A stretch of 64,000 nt of DNA, from NCBI GenBank assembly GCA_014843695.1, contig CM026387.1, positions 64,541,708 through 64,605,707 of the forward strand, written 5' to 3'. Positions 32,176-43,038 of the stretch are shown here, one piece after another. The position numbers and the translations under genes were made by a program. Source of the DNA: Archivesica marissinica. Its lineage: Eukaryota; Mollusca; Bivalvia; Venerida; Vesicomyidae. Under the pieces are notes generated by a model that saw nothing but the letters and a program-made list of their open reading frames with translations, searched no databases and was not told the origin of the DNA. Position 1 is the first letter of the stretch. Each line of letters starts with the position of its first letter.

Positions 32176-33075
32176 CACATACATTGTTTCTCCAAGATAT
32201 TAAATACATCATCTGAAACTGCCCTGGTAAATCTTAGTAAATTTACTCGTATTATCATGTCTAAATTTTGTTAGTAATTTTTTAAAGCTTCGCAAGTTGG
32301 ACATATTACGATATTTGATAGGTATTGCATTAATTATTCAAATCTTATTACATATACTTACCACTTTATGGTTCGCAAAAATTGATAATCCATAACGAAA
32401 GTATAATTAACCCTACTGAAATTCATCATTAGATTCATATTGTGATATTTAAAAACGCCTGATACATATACTCTTGCCGAATATTATACAAAACCTCATT
32501 ATATTCCACAAACGGGAAGAAAATCCAACAAAAGCTATAATCACAAAACTATAGATACATTTTATCCCGTACTCTATGACCGTGGGAAAAATATTAGACT
32601 CATTACGAGACCAATTTACCCAACTCATAAATACTAATCCGCACGATGGGATTATGTTGTCTACTACGTGAGTCAGTATGATAGTAAAATTATTTTCATT
32701 CATTACACGTCACCAGGCCAATAACAATCGATTGACCTTTCATCCCAAAATGACAAACAATCCGACAGAGAATAAGTATATTAACTATTATATCCCACAC
32801 TCTTTAAATATTATATTTCTCTTTCGTTTTATATCATTTAGACGTAGTGGAACTATGTCGTGAATAATATTGTATTTGTATGTAAAATTTGGATACATGA
32901 AGAAGAATCCCCCAGCATATTTCTATACATTATTATGCATGATATAATTGTTTATACAACTGCTTTCATTTCAGGTCATTCCCGGAAGCACCACGTGGCT
33001 AAATATTTGTTTCTGTTATATACCCTCATGTTGTACACATGTACCTGAGAGAATAAAAGTATATGTCTGTCTGTC
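32176..33075 (+). mobile_element. About 0.9-kb unknown insertion splitting the 20-bp array
   Basis: Unique AT-rich sequence lies between two parts of the same array. It ends in AGAGAATAAAAGTATATG followed by (TGTC)n, like a LINE or SINE 3' end with an AATAAA signal and a simple-repeat tail in + orientation. I found no coding domain in it: the ORFs are short and unlike known proteins. Identity unknown. Confidence 0.5.
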
Positions 33076-34225
33076 TGTTTGATTGGTACAGTCACTGTTT
33101 GATTGGTACAGTCACAGTCTGATTGGTACATTCCCTGTTTGATTAGTACAGTCCCTGTTTGATTAGTACAGTCCCTGTTTGATTAGTACAGTCACTGTTT
33201 TATTGGTACAGTCACAGTCTGATTGGTACAGTCCCTGTTTGATTAGTACAGTCACTGTTTGATTGGTACAGTCACTGTTTGATTGGTACAGTCACTGTCT
33301 GATTGGTACAGTCCCTGTTTGATTAGTACAGTCACTGTTTGATTGGTACAGTCACAGTCTGATTGGTACAGTCCCTGTTTGATTAGTACAGTCCCTGTTT
33401 GATTAGTACAGTCCCTGTTTGATTAGTACAGTCACTGTTTGATTGGTACAGTCACAGTCTGATTGGTACAGTCCCTGTTTGATTGGTACAGTCCCTGTTT
33501 GATTAGTACAGTCACTGTTTGATTGGTACAGTCACTGTTTGATTAGTACAGTCCCTGTTTGATTAGTACAGTCCCTGTTTGATTAGTACAGTCCCTGTTT
33601 GATTAGTACAGTCACTGTTTGATTGGTACAGTCACAGTCTGATTGGTACAGTCCCTGTTTGATTAGTACCGTCACCGTTTGATTGGTACAGTCACCGTTT
33701 GATTGGTACAGTCACCATATGATTAGCACAGTCACTGTATGATTGGTACAGCCACTGTTTGATTGGTACAGTCACTGTTTGATTAGTACAGTCACTGTTT
33801 GATTGGTACAGTCACAGTCTGATTGGTACAGTCACCGTTTGATTGGTACAGTCACCGTTTGATTAGTACAGTCACTGTTTGATTGGTACAGTCACTGTCT
33901 GATTGGTACAGTCCATGTTTGATTAGTACAGTCACTGTTTGATTGGTACAGTCAACGTTTGATTAGCACAGTCACCATATGATTAACACAGTCACTGTAT
34001 GATTGGTACAGCCACTGTTTGATTGGTACAGTCACTGTTTGATTAGTACAGTCACTGTTTGATTGGTACAGTCACAGTCTGATTGGTACAGTCACCGTTT
34101 GATTGGTACAGTCAACGTTTGAGTAGCACAGTCACTGTTTGATTAGTACAGTCACTGTTTGATTAATAGAGTCACTGTCTGCTTGGCACTGTCACTGTTT
34201 GATTTGTGCAGTCACTGTTTGATTG
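33076..34225. repeat. 20-bp tandem array, right part
   Basis: Same unit ACAGTCACTGTTTGATTGGT, about 57 copies, with CCCTGTTTGATTAGT forms more common than in the left part. It degenerates after 34140. Confidence 0.95.
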
Positions 34226-34601
34226 TATATCCCAAAAACACTGTTTATTAATTCAATGTTAGTATGCGGATGTATTGGGAAGAAATTGTAGTAGCAATGC
34301 ATTTATACGTGAAACAAATGCATTTTATTTGCTTTTTGCGATGTAATGTCGCTTTAAAATGTCTAATTATACTTTTGAGGTATCATCATGTTTTACCAGG
34401 GGCTGAAGATAAATAAACGTATATAATAAAAGTTATGAATTGTTACTTTAATATGACATGTGATTACACAACGCAAGTATTGGTAACTATATTAATTTAT
34501 TGTTCTCATGCACCATAAAAACTAAAGTCATCCAATTTTCACGTGCATCATATTTTCAGATTTTTGAGATATATTTGGTGTACACAGATTATAGGTACAG
34601 A
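34226..34601. repeat. Dispersed repeat of unknown type
   Basis: AAACACTGTTTATTAATTCA, TGTATTGGGAAGAA and GCGATGTAATGTCGCTTTAA recur at 38430-38570 (AAACAGTGTTTATTGATTCA, TGTATTCGGAAGAA, ACGATGTAATGTCGCTTTAA). No coding content. Confidence 0.6.
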
Positions 34602-35870
34602 GTACAGTCAAACCTGTGTTAAGTAGTCAATTGAGGGAATTACAGAATGTGGCTGCTTAGCACAGGTGACTGCTTAACACAGGTGACTGCTTAACAAATG
34701 TGACTGTTTAACACATGTTACTGTTTAACACAGGTGACTGTTTAACACATGTGACTGCTTAACACTGGTTGCTGTTTAACACAGGTGACTGCTTAACACT
34801 GGTTGCTGTTTAACACAGGTTACTGCTTAACACTGGTTGCTGTTTAACACAGGTGACTGCTTAACACAGGTGACTGCTTAACACAGGTGACTGTTTAACA
34901 CAGGTGACTGCTTAACACTGGTTGATGTTTAACACAGGTGACTGCTTAACACAGGTGACTGTTTAACACAGGTGACTGCTTAACACATGTGACTGTTTAA
35001 CACAGGTGACTGCTTAACACAGGTGACTGTTTAACATAGGTGACTGCTTAACACAGGTGACTGTTTAACACAGGTGACTGCTTAACACATGTGACTGTTT
35101 AACACAGGTGATTGTTTAACACAGGTGACTGTTTAACACATGTGACTGCTTAACACATGTGACTGTTTAACACAGGTGATTGTTTAACACAGGTGACTGC
35201 TTAACACAGGTGACTGCTTAACACAGGTGACTGCTTAACACAGGTGACTGTTTAACACATGTGACTGCTTAACACTGGTTGATGTTTAACACAGGTGACT
35301 GCTTAACACAGGTGACTGTTTAACACAGGTGACTGCTTAACACATGTGACTGTTTAACACAGGTGACTGCTTAACACAGGTGACTGTTTAACATAGGTGA
35401 CTGCTTAACACAGGTGACTGTTTAACACAGGTGACTGCTTAACACATGTGACTGTTTAACACATGTGACTGCTTAACACATGTGACTGTTTAACACAGGT
35501 GATTGTTTAACACAGGTGACTGCTTAACACAGGTGACTGCTTAACACAGGTGACTGCTTAACACAGGTGACTGTTTAACACATGTGACTGCTTAACACAT
35601 GTGACTGTTTAACACAGGTGGCTGCTTAGCACATGTGACTGTTTAACACAGGTGGCTGCTTAACACAGGTGATTGTTTTACAATGGCGCCTGCTCAACAC
35701 AGTTGCCCACTCAACACCAGGTGCCTGCTCAACACAGGTGCCTGCTCAACAACACAGGTGCCTGCTCAACACAGGTGCCTGGTTAACACAGGTGCCCGCT
35801 TAACACAGGTGCCCGATTAACACAGGTGCCCGCTTAATAGATGTCAAATAAGTAATCAGATGTCAGATTG
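34602..35870. repeat. 17-bp tandem array (about 70 copies) grown from a MITE end
   Basis: The block begins as a Tc1-like MITE end (TACAGTCAAACCTGTGTTAA) and passes into repeats of TGACTGCTTAACACAGG and TGACTGTTTAACACATG. This unit resembles the MITE terminal phrase (GCTTAAGACAGGTTTGACTG). Blocks such as 34880-35180 recur at 35230-35530. The right edge degenerates to TGCCTGCTCAACACAGG forms. Confidence 0.92.
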
Positions 35871-36054
35871 GGCATATTGAAGCTCTCTTCTTAATACAGA
35901 GTGTCTGCTTAGTACAGGTGTATTTTGTATTGACATACTTCATAAGGAATTTCATTCTTATTGACAGCAAGGGTATGCCAGTCTTCACGAAACTTTACCA
36001 GAGTTTGTCTGACACCTATCCGACAAATTTAACATGAACTTAAATTTTCATATT
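35871..36054. other. No recognised feature
   Basis: Short spacer between two arrays. It contains a last degenerate MITE phrase (CTGCTTAGTACAGGTG) and nothing else I can name. Confidence 0.4.
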
Positions 36055-37085
36055 ATTTTGTCCCCTTTAAACCATGACAAATATTACAATAAATGTAGCA
36101 GATGTACCCCTTTAAACCGTGACAAATATTACAATAAAAGTAGATGTACCCCTTTAAACCGTGACAAATATTACTATAAAAGTAGCAGATGTACCCCTTT
36201 AAACCATGACAAATATTACAATAAAAGTAGAAGATGCACCCCTTTAAACCATGACAAATATTACAATAAAAGTAGAAGATGCACCCCTTTAAACCGTGAC
36301 AAATATTACAATAAAAGTAGAAGATGTACCCCTTTAAACCATGACAAATATTACAATAAAAGTAGAAGATGCACCCCTTTAAACCGTGACAAATATTACA
36401 ATAAAAGTAGATGTACCCCTTTAAACCGTGACAAATATTACTATAAAAGTAGAAGATGTACCCCTTTAAACCACGACAAATATTACAATAAAAGTGGAAG
36501 ATATACCCCTTTAAACCATGACAAATATTACAATAAAAGTAGAAGATATACCCCTTTAAACCATGACAAATATTACAATAAACGTAGCAGATGTACCCCT
36601 TTAAACCACGACAAATATTACAATAAAAGTAGCAGATGTACCCCTTTAAACCACGACAAATATTACAATAAAAGTAGCAGATGTACCCCTTTAAACCATG
36701 ACAAATATTACAATAAAAGTAGATGTACCCCTTTAAACCATGACAAATATTACAATAAAAGTAGAAGATGCACCCCTTTAAACCGTGACAAATATTACAA
36801 TAAAAGTAGAAGATGTACCCCTTTAAACCATGACAAATATTACAATAAAAGTAGAAGATGCACCCCTTTAAACCATGACAAATATTACAATAAAAGTAGA
36901 AGATGTACCCCTTTAAACCATGACAAATATTACAATAAAAGTAGAAGATGTACCCCTTTAAACCATGACAAATATTACAATAAAAGTAGAAGATACACCC
37001 CTTTAAACCGTGACAAATATTACAATAAAAGTAGAAGATGTACCCCTTTAAACCATGACAAATATTACAATAAACGTAGAAGAAA
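36055..37085. repeat. 45/42-bp tandem array (about 23 copies) keeping one + frame open
   Basis: Unit CCCCTTTAAACCATGACAAA then TATTACAATAAAAGTAGAAGATGTA. Length variants differ by 3 bp only, so a 351-codon frame from ATG 36034 to TGA 37087-37089 stays open with a 15-residue repeat (CTPLNHDKYYNKSRR). There is no homology and it lies in intron 5, so coding is not claimed. Confidence 0.93.
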
Positions 37086-37353
37086 ATGACTGTTGGTTAC
37101 TAACACCTGGTTAGGGATGATAGCTAGCATGTGTCTCGTATTACACCTAGCAGCCAGTGCCATCCTGGATCTTGTAATAGATCTTGGAATACATAATGAA
37201 CTGCTTGAAATTTGATGACCAGACAAGTACAAAATCATGCAAATATAAGATCTGTGTTTCCATTCAGTCTAGGAATATCAATGAAATGATACACCATGCA
37301 GACAGACATATATCACTAAAACAAATAACTGAGGTTATTTTCCAAATATTGTA

Positions 37354-37772
37354 CAGTCAAACCTGTGTTAGTGGTCACCTCTATTAAGCAGCCAAACTGT
37401 ATTAAGCAGCCAGTTTCATGATTCCAAATATGTTGTTTTATTATACTTTTTTTTTTTTAATACTTTATTTATTTTACGATTGCGAAGCAAGTTTTATCAA
37501 CTTATATTAATCACTCTCATTGGCTCGGATGAAAGCGTATATGTGGTCATTCATGTGGGAGGAAACCGGAGTACCCGGAGAAAACCCACCTGTCCTATCT
37601 GGCGACCCGCTGAGGTCCGCTGTACACTGTATATCTATGAGCAAACGACTACTGTCAACCTTGATATGAAACAGAAATTTATTATACATTTGACCTCTAT
37701 TAAGCAGCCACCTGTGTTCAGCAGCCACTTTCTGTGACTCCCTCGGCTGGCTGCTTAAGACAGGTTTGACTG
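37354..37772. mobile_element. Tc1-like MITE interrupted by an antisense SINE C
   Basis: Ends CAGTCAAACCTGTGTTA and TAAGACAGGTTTGACTG, both flanked by TA. The middle, about 37447-37615, is an antisense SINE-C fragment (poly-T start, TTTACGATTGCGAAGCAAG, GGAAACCGGAGTACCCGG, CTGTCCTATCTGGCGACC). The MITE sequence resumes with CTCTATTAAGCAGCCACC. Confidence 0.8.
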
Positions 37773-37869
37773 TACGTATATAAACATATACAGTGAGTAG
37801 CATTGTTTACAGCATCTTGTTATTGCAATTGAAAAATGAAAATATTTATTTAATCTTTCCAATGAAAAT

Positions 37870-38095
37870 AGAAATGTATCAGTGAAATAAATGTGTTATA
37901 GTTGAAAGCAGTGAAATAAATGTGTTATAGTTCAAAGTAGTGAAATAAATGTGTTATAGTTGAAAGTAGTGAAATAAATGTGTTATAGTTCAAAGTAGTG
38001 AAATAAATGTGTTATAGTTGAAAGTAGTGAAATAAATGTGTTATAGTTCAAGACACATTTTATTTCTCACTGGTTTGCGCAGTGAAAAAGTAAAT
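37870..38095. repeat. About 30-bp array (6 copies) inside a small palindromic repeat
   Basis: GTGAAATAAATGTGTTATAG with TTGAAAGTA or TTCAAAGTA recurs six times. The block closes with CATTTTATTTCTCACTG, the inverted end of the family seen at 28741-28812. Confidence 0.85.
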
Positions 38096-38731
38096 TTCTA
38101 CAGAATGTAATTTCATATCGTATTGTAAATTTTTTTGCAAATATTAGCCTCAAAAACTGAATATTTCAACAAATAAACAAACGTCGTATACGCGGTTTGT
38201 TGACATATCAAAATAATGTAAACATCCATGCGTAATACAACTAGTGTATCCTGAATAACACCATTTATATACAGATTTACTGTTATATCACAATTGTGCC
38301 TATGCATATTTATTTGTAGACTAAGCATAGTCAGACTTTCTCTAAACGAAAGTATCACGTGTTTAGTAATGATTCCAATGACAAACAAACATCAAATCAG
38401 GAGCATGGATGAACATTATATGAAATGCTACTTTCACTTTTGAAAGTTTGTAAACCACAAAAACAGTGTTTATTGATTCATTGTTAGTGTTCGAATGTAT
38501 TCGGAAGAATTTGTAGTGAAAAAATGCATTTTAATTGCTTTTTACGATGTAATGTCGCTTTAAGTGAAAGAACAAATAATATTTCACTCATGAACATAGA
38601 AAGCTATAATTATCATTTGTGGCTAGCGTCACTCATGCTATTAATGCTTTCAATATTCATTTGGTGAAATATAATTCAATCCTTCACTGAAACAATCAAA
38701 TATCATCTTATTATTTCTTTAAGCAATAATA
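38096..38731. other. Intron 5 sequence with one dispersed repeat
   Basis: 38430-38570 is a second copy of the unknown repeat at 34226-34400. The rest shows no gene. Words such as GTGAAATATAATTCAATCC resemble 29140-29165. Confidence 0.5.
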
Positions 38732-38919
38732 CAGTACATCCTGTGTTAACGGCCATCTTTATTACCGGTAAGCAGCCATTCTGTATTAAGAAACCAGCTG
38801 CCAGAATGATGCTATATTGGACATTTGATTGCATATTTTACTCTAATTAAGCAGCCACCTGTGCTAAGTAGACATTTTTGGTACTTGCCTCAATTGACTG
38901 CTTAACACGGGTGTAACTG
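38732..38919. mobile_element. Tc1-like MITE, diverged
   Basis: Starts CAGTACATCCTGTGTTAA, carries AAGCAGCCATTCTGTATTAA and AAGCAGCCACCTGTG, and ends TTAACACGGGTGTAACTG; TA on both sides. Confidence 0.7.
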
Positions 38920-39159
38920 TACATTTCTATTTTTAGAATTTCTTTCCTTTGTAGTAATAAATGACGAGGTATTGTTATTAGTTGATCATCGTCTGCAGCA
39001 CCTTTCACGTGAAATACAGAAGGTGAACACTAAATTAAGGAATTTTCCATCGGGGTATGAACTGCATTGGGCGTGTTTAATGTGTTTAGTCCGAAGATAC
39101 CCAAAGATACCCGATGGAAACTATTAACCCACAAATTAGTTTGTAAATAATTAAAGTAT
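38920..39159. other. No gene; small inverted repeat
   Basis: TTTCCATCGGGGTATG near 39047 is matched in reverse by GATACCCGATGGAAA near 39106. Otherwise nothing recognised. Confidence 0.4.
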
Positions 39160-39399
39160 AGACGTTTATTGTTTCACAACAATCACGAAACTAGCTTTAA
39201 CAACTTCTATTAATCACTCTAGATGAAAACGTATAAATGTGATAATTTGTGTGGAAGGAAACCGGAGTACCCGGAGAAAACCCACCTGTCCAATCTGACA
39301 ACCACCGTACCATCTCACATACTTTCCCAGTCCGAGGACCGAACACGGGTTGTATTAGTGAGAAGCGAGCGCGCTAACCACTGTGTTAATCGGACAATT
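39160..39399 (-). mobile_element. SINE family C, antisense, ending 14 bp before exon 6
   Basis: Contains CAACAATCACGAAACTAGC, GGAAACCGGAGTACCCGG, CCACCTGTCCAATCTGACAA, and the head with GTCCGAGGACCGAACACGGG and AACCACTGTGTTAATCGGAC. The 14 bases that follow are the only non-SINE sequence in front of the exon-6 splice acceptor. Confidence 0.85.
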
Positions 39400-39413
39400 A
39401 TAATTATTTACAG

Positions 39414-39521
39414 GGTGCTTTGGATATGAAGAATAAGACTGCCAAATGTGCAATGGTTCCTATAGATTGTGTGTATATGTTGGATATCTGCAAATGTCTC
39501 GACCATGACACCATGTCTGAG
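39414..39521 (+). CDS. DUF21-CBS gene exon 6 (start of first CBS domain)
   Basis: This exon encodes residues 225-260: GALDMKNKTAKCAMVPIDCV, then YMLDICKCLDHDTMSE. The family phrase is GALDM-x-x-KTAKDAMTP-(I/L)-x-x-V-(F/Y)-x-L, the opening of CBS1; here AMVPID replaces AMTPID. Acceptor TATTTACAG is poor in pyrimidines (mostly SINE-derived upstream), donor GAG|GTACGT is strong. Both borders are phase 0. Confidence 0.94.
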
Positions 39522-39555
39522 GTACGTTGTTTGTGTGTTTTGTTTATACTAATTT

Positions 39556-39780
39556 ATTTTAGCATGATTGGTAATCAAGTTCTTAGAACATAAGTTTAAT
39601 TGTGCTCGAGACCTCATACCTGATGGAATCCATTAACATGTGGGAGAGAGAGGAGAGGCAATGTGGAATATAAGTGCCTTGCCAAGAGGTTACAATCGTA
39701 ATGGCTACAGCTGGGATGAAATCTAAGCCTCTCCCACCTGAAGTGAACATGCTACCACTGCGCTATCACGACTTCCACAA
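39556..39780 (-). mobile_element. SINE family A, antisense, diverged
   Basis: Contains TTAGCATGATTGGTAATCAA, GACCTCATACCTGATGGAAT, GAGGAGAGGCAATGTGGAAT, and the head with CTACCACTGCGCTATCACGA. Confidence 0.85.
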
Positions 39781-39844
39781 GTGTAGTGTGTGACATTGCC
39801 ATTTACAGAATAACACTTTAAACCACATGCCCCTCATCGCTCTA

Positions 39845-40100
39845 GGCTTGTTTTAAACTTTATTTATTTTACCACGATGGCGAAGCAAGTTCTAACAACT
39901 TATATTAATCACTCTCGTTGGCGCGGATGAAAGCGTAAATATGGTCATTCGTGTGGGAGGAAACCGGAGTACCCGGAGAAAACCCACCTGTCCGATCTGG
40001 CGACCACCGTACCATCTCACATACTTCCCGGTCCGAGGATCGAACCTGGGTTGCATTGGTGAGAAGCGAGCAAGCTAACCACTGCGCTAATCGGACAGCC
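39845..40100 (-). mobile_element. SINE family C, antisense, near-complete
   Basis: Tail TAAACTTTATTTATTTTACC, body TGGTCATTCGTGTGGGAGGA and GGTACGGTGG-type phrases in reverse, head GGTCCGAGGATCGAACCTGG and CTAACCACTGCGCTAATCGG. Confidence 0.9.
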
Positions 40101-40405
40101 TGTTTGAATCCCACTGGAGGTGTCGAATTCTTTCAAGTGAGGTAGCTATCCAGCATTTTTGCAGTAGGTAGGTGGTTCTACCCGTGTGTCTGTCCGTGCC
40201 TGAAATACTGCTCCGATGGCCATCCAGGGACTCCATCCACCAATAATGGGTGGAGATTCGCCATATAACCTAAGATGTTGGTGCGACATAAAACCCACTG
40301 GAGCCTGCCCAGGACAGGTGATGTTAGATAAACTGCCTGCCAGTGATATAGCCCAAAATGGTGCTGCTGCAGGTGTAAAACCCGAACAAACAAACACACT
40401 ATTAT
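40101..40405 (+). mobile_element. SINE family D body
   Basis: GAATCCCACTGGAGGTGTCG, GGTAGGTGGTTCTACCCG, GGTGGAGATTCGCCATATAA, ACTGGAGCCTGCCCAGGACA and CTGCCAGTGATATAGCCCAA. The last two phrases are also in the complete copy at 41605-41871. Confidence 0.8.
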
Positions 40406-40544
40406 GGAATAATTGATACACTAGAACAACACTGATTGCTTGTTGACCTGTTTGTCTGGTCCCGGCAAAAAACTATGTGATGCATATTAAACCTGTAATA
40501 TTTCGAACACAGAAAGCTGGAAATCTCATCCAGTGAGATCATGT

Positions 40545-41085
40545 GTCGAGCGCAATCACCCGCATGTCGAGCACAATCATCCGCATGTCAAGCACAATCA
40601 TCCGTATGTCGAGCACAATCATCCGTGTGTCGAGCACAATCATTCGTGTGTCGAGCACAATCATCCGTGTGTCAAGCACAATCATCCATGTGTCAAGCGC
40701 AATCATCCACATGTCAAGCACAATCATCCGCATGTCGAGCACAATAATCCGCATGTCGAGCACAATTATCCGTGTGTCGAGCACAATCATCCGTGTGTCA
40801 AGCACAATCATCCGCATGTTGAGCACAATCATCTGCATGTCGAGCACAATCATCCGCATGTCGAGCACAAGCATCCGTGTGTCAAGCGCAATCATCCACA
40901 TGTCGAGCACAATCATCCGCATGTCTAGCACAATCATCTGCATGTCGAGCACAATCATCCACATGTCGAGCGCAATCATCCGCATGTCGAGCACAATCAT
41001 CTGCATGTCAAGCACAATCATCCGCATGTCGAGCGCAATCATCCGCATGTCGAGCGCAATCATTGTGGCGAGTGCAATCATCCAC
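40545..41085. repeat. 21-bp tandem array (about 26 copies)
   Basis: Unit GAGCACAATCATCCGCATGTC, with CGTGTGTC and CACATGTC variants. The 21-bp length keeps several frames open on both strands; no coding support. Confidence 0.95.
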
Positions 41086-41224
41086 ATGCCACATTTATTG
41101 TTAGGTATTTTTGGGCAGAATGGTTAGCCCCGCCCTTTAGCTCCGTCCTTTTGCCTTTTTGATCAATCACCGTAAGTTAACAACATTTTCTAGGAATCAC
41201 ACCAAAAACACCCACGCACCTCAT

Positions 41225-41350
41225 CGCGGCTCAAAATGCACCCTGCCTCTTTTCTGACCGAACCACCCTGCCCCTTTTCTGACCCACCCTGCCCCTTTTC
41301 TGACCCACCCTGCCCCTTTTCTGACCCACCCTGCCCCTTTTCTGACCAAC
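41225..41350. repeat. 20-bp tandem repeat x 6
   Basis: CACCCTGCCCCTTTTCTGAC recurs with few changes. Confidence 0.9.
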
Positions 41351-41604
41351 CCTGCCCTTTTTTCCACTCTAGAATAAACCCTAAATGCTCACCATAAAAT
41401 AGTATTTTCACAAGCCAAAATTTCTTAAGATAAACGCGATTTGACTGTATTTTAAAATTCCTCTAGGTCTTCTGGGAGCAGAGGCGTGACACTAGATAAC
41501 TTGAATACACAATGTGAAATTTTAGAAATTACAAATGTATACTGAGTCAAAAAAGAAACAATACCTGGTGTCTATGTGTCTATAATTTCAACATTTATTA
41601 AGAA

Positions 41605-41871
41605 GTCCGCCTCCGTGGTCGAGTGGTTAAGGTCGCTGACTTGTATACCACTGTAACCTATCATCACTGATGGTCACGGGTTCGAGCCCCGCTCAGGCCG
41701 TGTCTCATTTATATGAAAAAGTTGGCAGTTTCTTACGGAGGTTGGTGCACCCAAGTACTGGTTAACCGCTGGAGCCTGCCCAGGAAAGGTGTTGTTAAGT
41801 AAACTGCCTGCCGGCGATATAGCCCAAAATGGTGCTGATGCAGGCGTAAAACCCGAAATATAACATAACAT
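41605..41871 (+). mobile_element. SINE family D, complete, nested in the Tc1 transposon
   Basis: The tRNA-like head GTGGTCGAGTGGTTAAGGTC (A box, class-II tRNA-like) and GGTCACGGGTTCGAGCCCCG (B box) lead to the core TAAACTGCCTGCCGGCGATA and the tail (ATAAC)n-like. Flanked by the 15-bp target-site duplication AACATTTATTAAGAA at 41590-41604 and 41872-41886. Confidence 0.93.
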
Positions 41872-42025
41872 AACATTTATTAAGAACATTCTTTGAAAAT
41901 TCATAAGATGATAGTCCAACATGTTTGACAGAGGAGCACATAAAGCATAATGAGCCTCCGAAACTGTCTGCTGCGTGATGACGTAATTCGTCGGACAGGG
42001 GTCTAATGGAGTTTTCACACAGACG

Positions 42026-42610
42026 TCAATACCGAGTATGGGCACCATTTGCGTCTCTCACTGCAATGCACCGCCGTCGCATCGAACGGAAGAGTGTCTG
42101 AATCTCTTGCTGGTCAATATTTGTCCACTCCTGACACAAAACATCCCTCAGTTGGTTTAACGTTACCGGCTGACGTCGTCTGACGCGGCGGTCTAACGTA
42201 TCCCACAAATGTTCTATGGGTGACAAGTCTGGTGACAAAACAGGCCACGGCAGGGTTTCAATATTGTTCTGCTCCAATAGTGTTGTGGAAATCCGAGCAG
42301 TATGACACCTGGCGTTGTCCTGTTGGAACAGTGTGACGTTTCTGTTGGCGTTAAAGAACGGCACAACAACTGGCGCAAGGATCTCATCACAGTACCGCTG
42401 AGCGTTTAGGTTCCCGTCCACCACTAACAGTTCAGTGCGACTATCGAAGGTGATACCGCCCCACGCCATAACGCTTCCGCCCCCGCACAGATCGACCTGA
42501 CGTACACATGCGTCGGCGTAACGTTCACCGCGTCTGCGATATACCCGCTCTCTGCCATCCGCTCGACGCAAACAGAACATCGATTCATCGCTAAACATCA
42601 CCGAATTCCA
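42026..42610 (-). pseudogene. Tc1 transposase, catalytic part (DDE)
   Basis: Carries the catalytic triad: MFSDESMF (first Asp), LFQQDNARCHTA (second Asp) and SPDLSPIEHLWD (Glu), with 34 residues between the second Asp and the Glu, i.e. DD34E of the Tc1 group. CGGGSVMAWGGI is the Gly-rich box. The frame runs to its stop at 42026-42028 (ANGAHTRY end). In a working element the transposase cuts and pastes the transposon at TA sites. Here a frameshift just upstream of MFSDES breaks it. Confidence 0.92.
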
Positions 42611-43038
42611 CTGTAACCGAGTCCAGCAAGCACATTCCGTCGTCCACTCCCGCCGTACGTCACGGTGCGTCGTGTCAGGATGGGTCCAATGTATGGCCGA
42701 TAGGCACGAATGCCACGTTCACCGAGCCGGTTCCTGACTGTTTGTGCACTGATGCGATTGTTGGTCATCCCAGGAGTAACGGCAGCTGTGTGCGTAGCAG
42801 GTAGGAACCGGTCACGTAAATGTGACATCCGAATGTGACGGTCCTGTTCACGCGTCGTCACACGTGGTCGACCAGATCTTGGATGGTCGTCCACCGATCC
42901 ATGTGTTCGATAACGTCGAAGTAGACGTGTTATCGTGATCCGCGTAACCCCGAGTCGATTTGCGACGTCACGCTGACGTAAACCGCCGTCAATCATGCCA
43001 ATGGCACGCATTCTCTGATTGCGGTTTAGCCTAGGCAT
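42598..43038 (-). pseudogene. Tc1 transposase, N-terminal part (HTH DNA-binding)
   Basis: The natural start is likely the Met at 43038 (MPRLNRNQRMRAIGMIDGG); the open frame extends upstream to 43164 but without family-like sequence. The segment has two helix-turn-helix parts: RQRDVANRLGVTRITITRLL, then the GRPRVTT linker (RSGRPRVTTREQDRHI) and a second HTH ending in RNRLGERGIRAYRPY. These bind the terminal inverted repeats. The frame goes wrong after PILTRR and ends at 42598; a single frameshift separates it from the catalytic part. Confidence 0.9.

Noticed and set aside
40533..41127. Repeat ORFs (HNHPHVE and others) that look like metal-binding His repeats
   Set aside because: 21-bp satellite with frames open on both strands; lies in intron 6.
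41605..41700. tRNA-like sequence with A and B boxes
   Set aside because: It is the head of a SINE (body, tail and target-site duplication present). The same applies to heads at 7905, 12435, 12989, 53313 and 55712; no stand-alone tRNA gene was supported.
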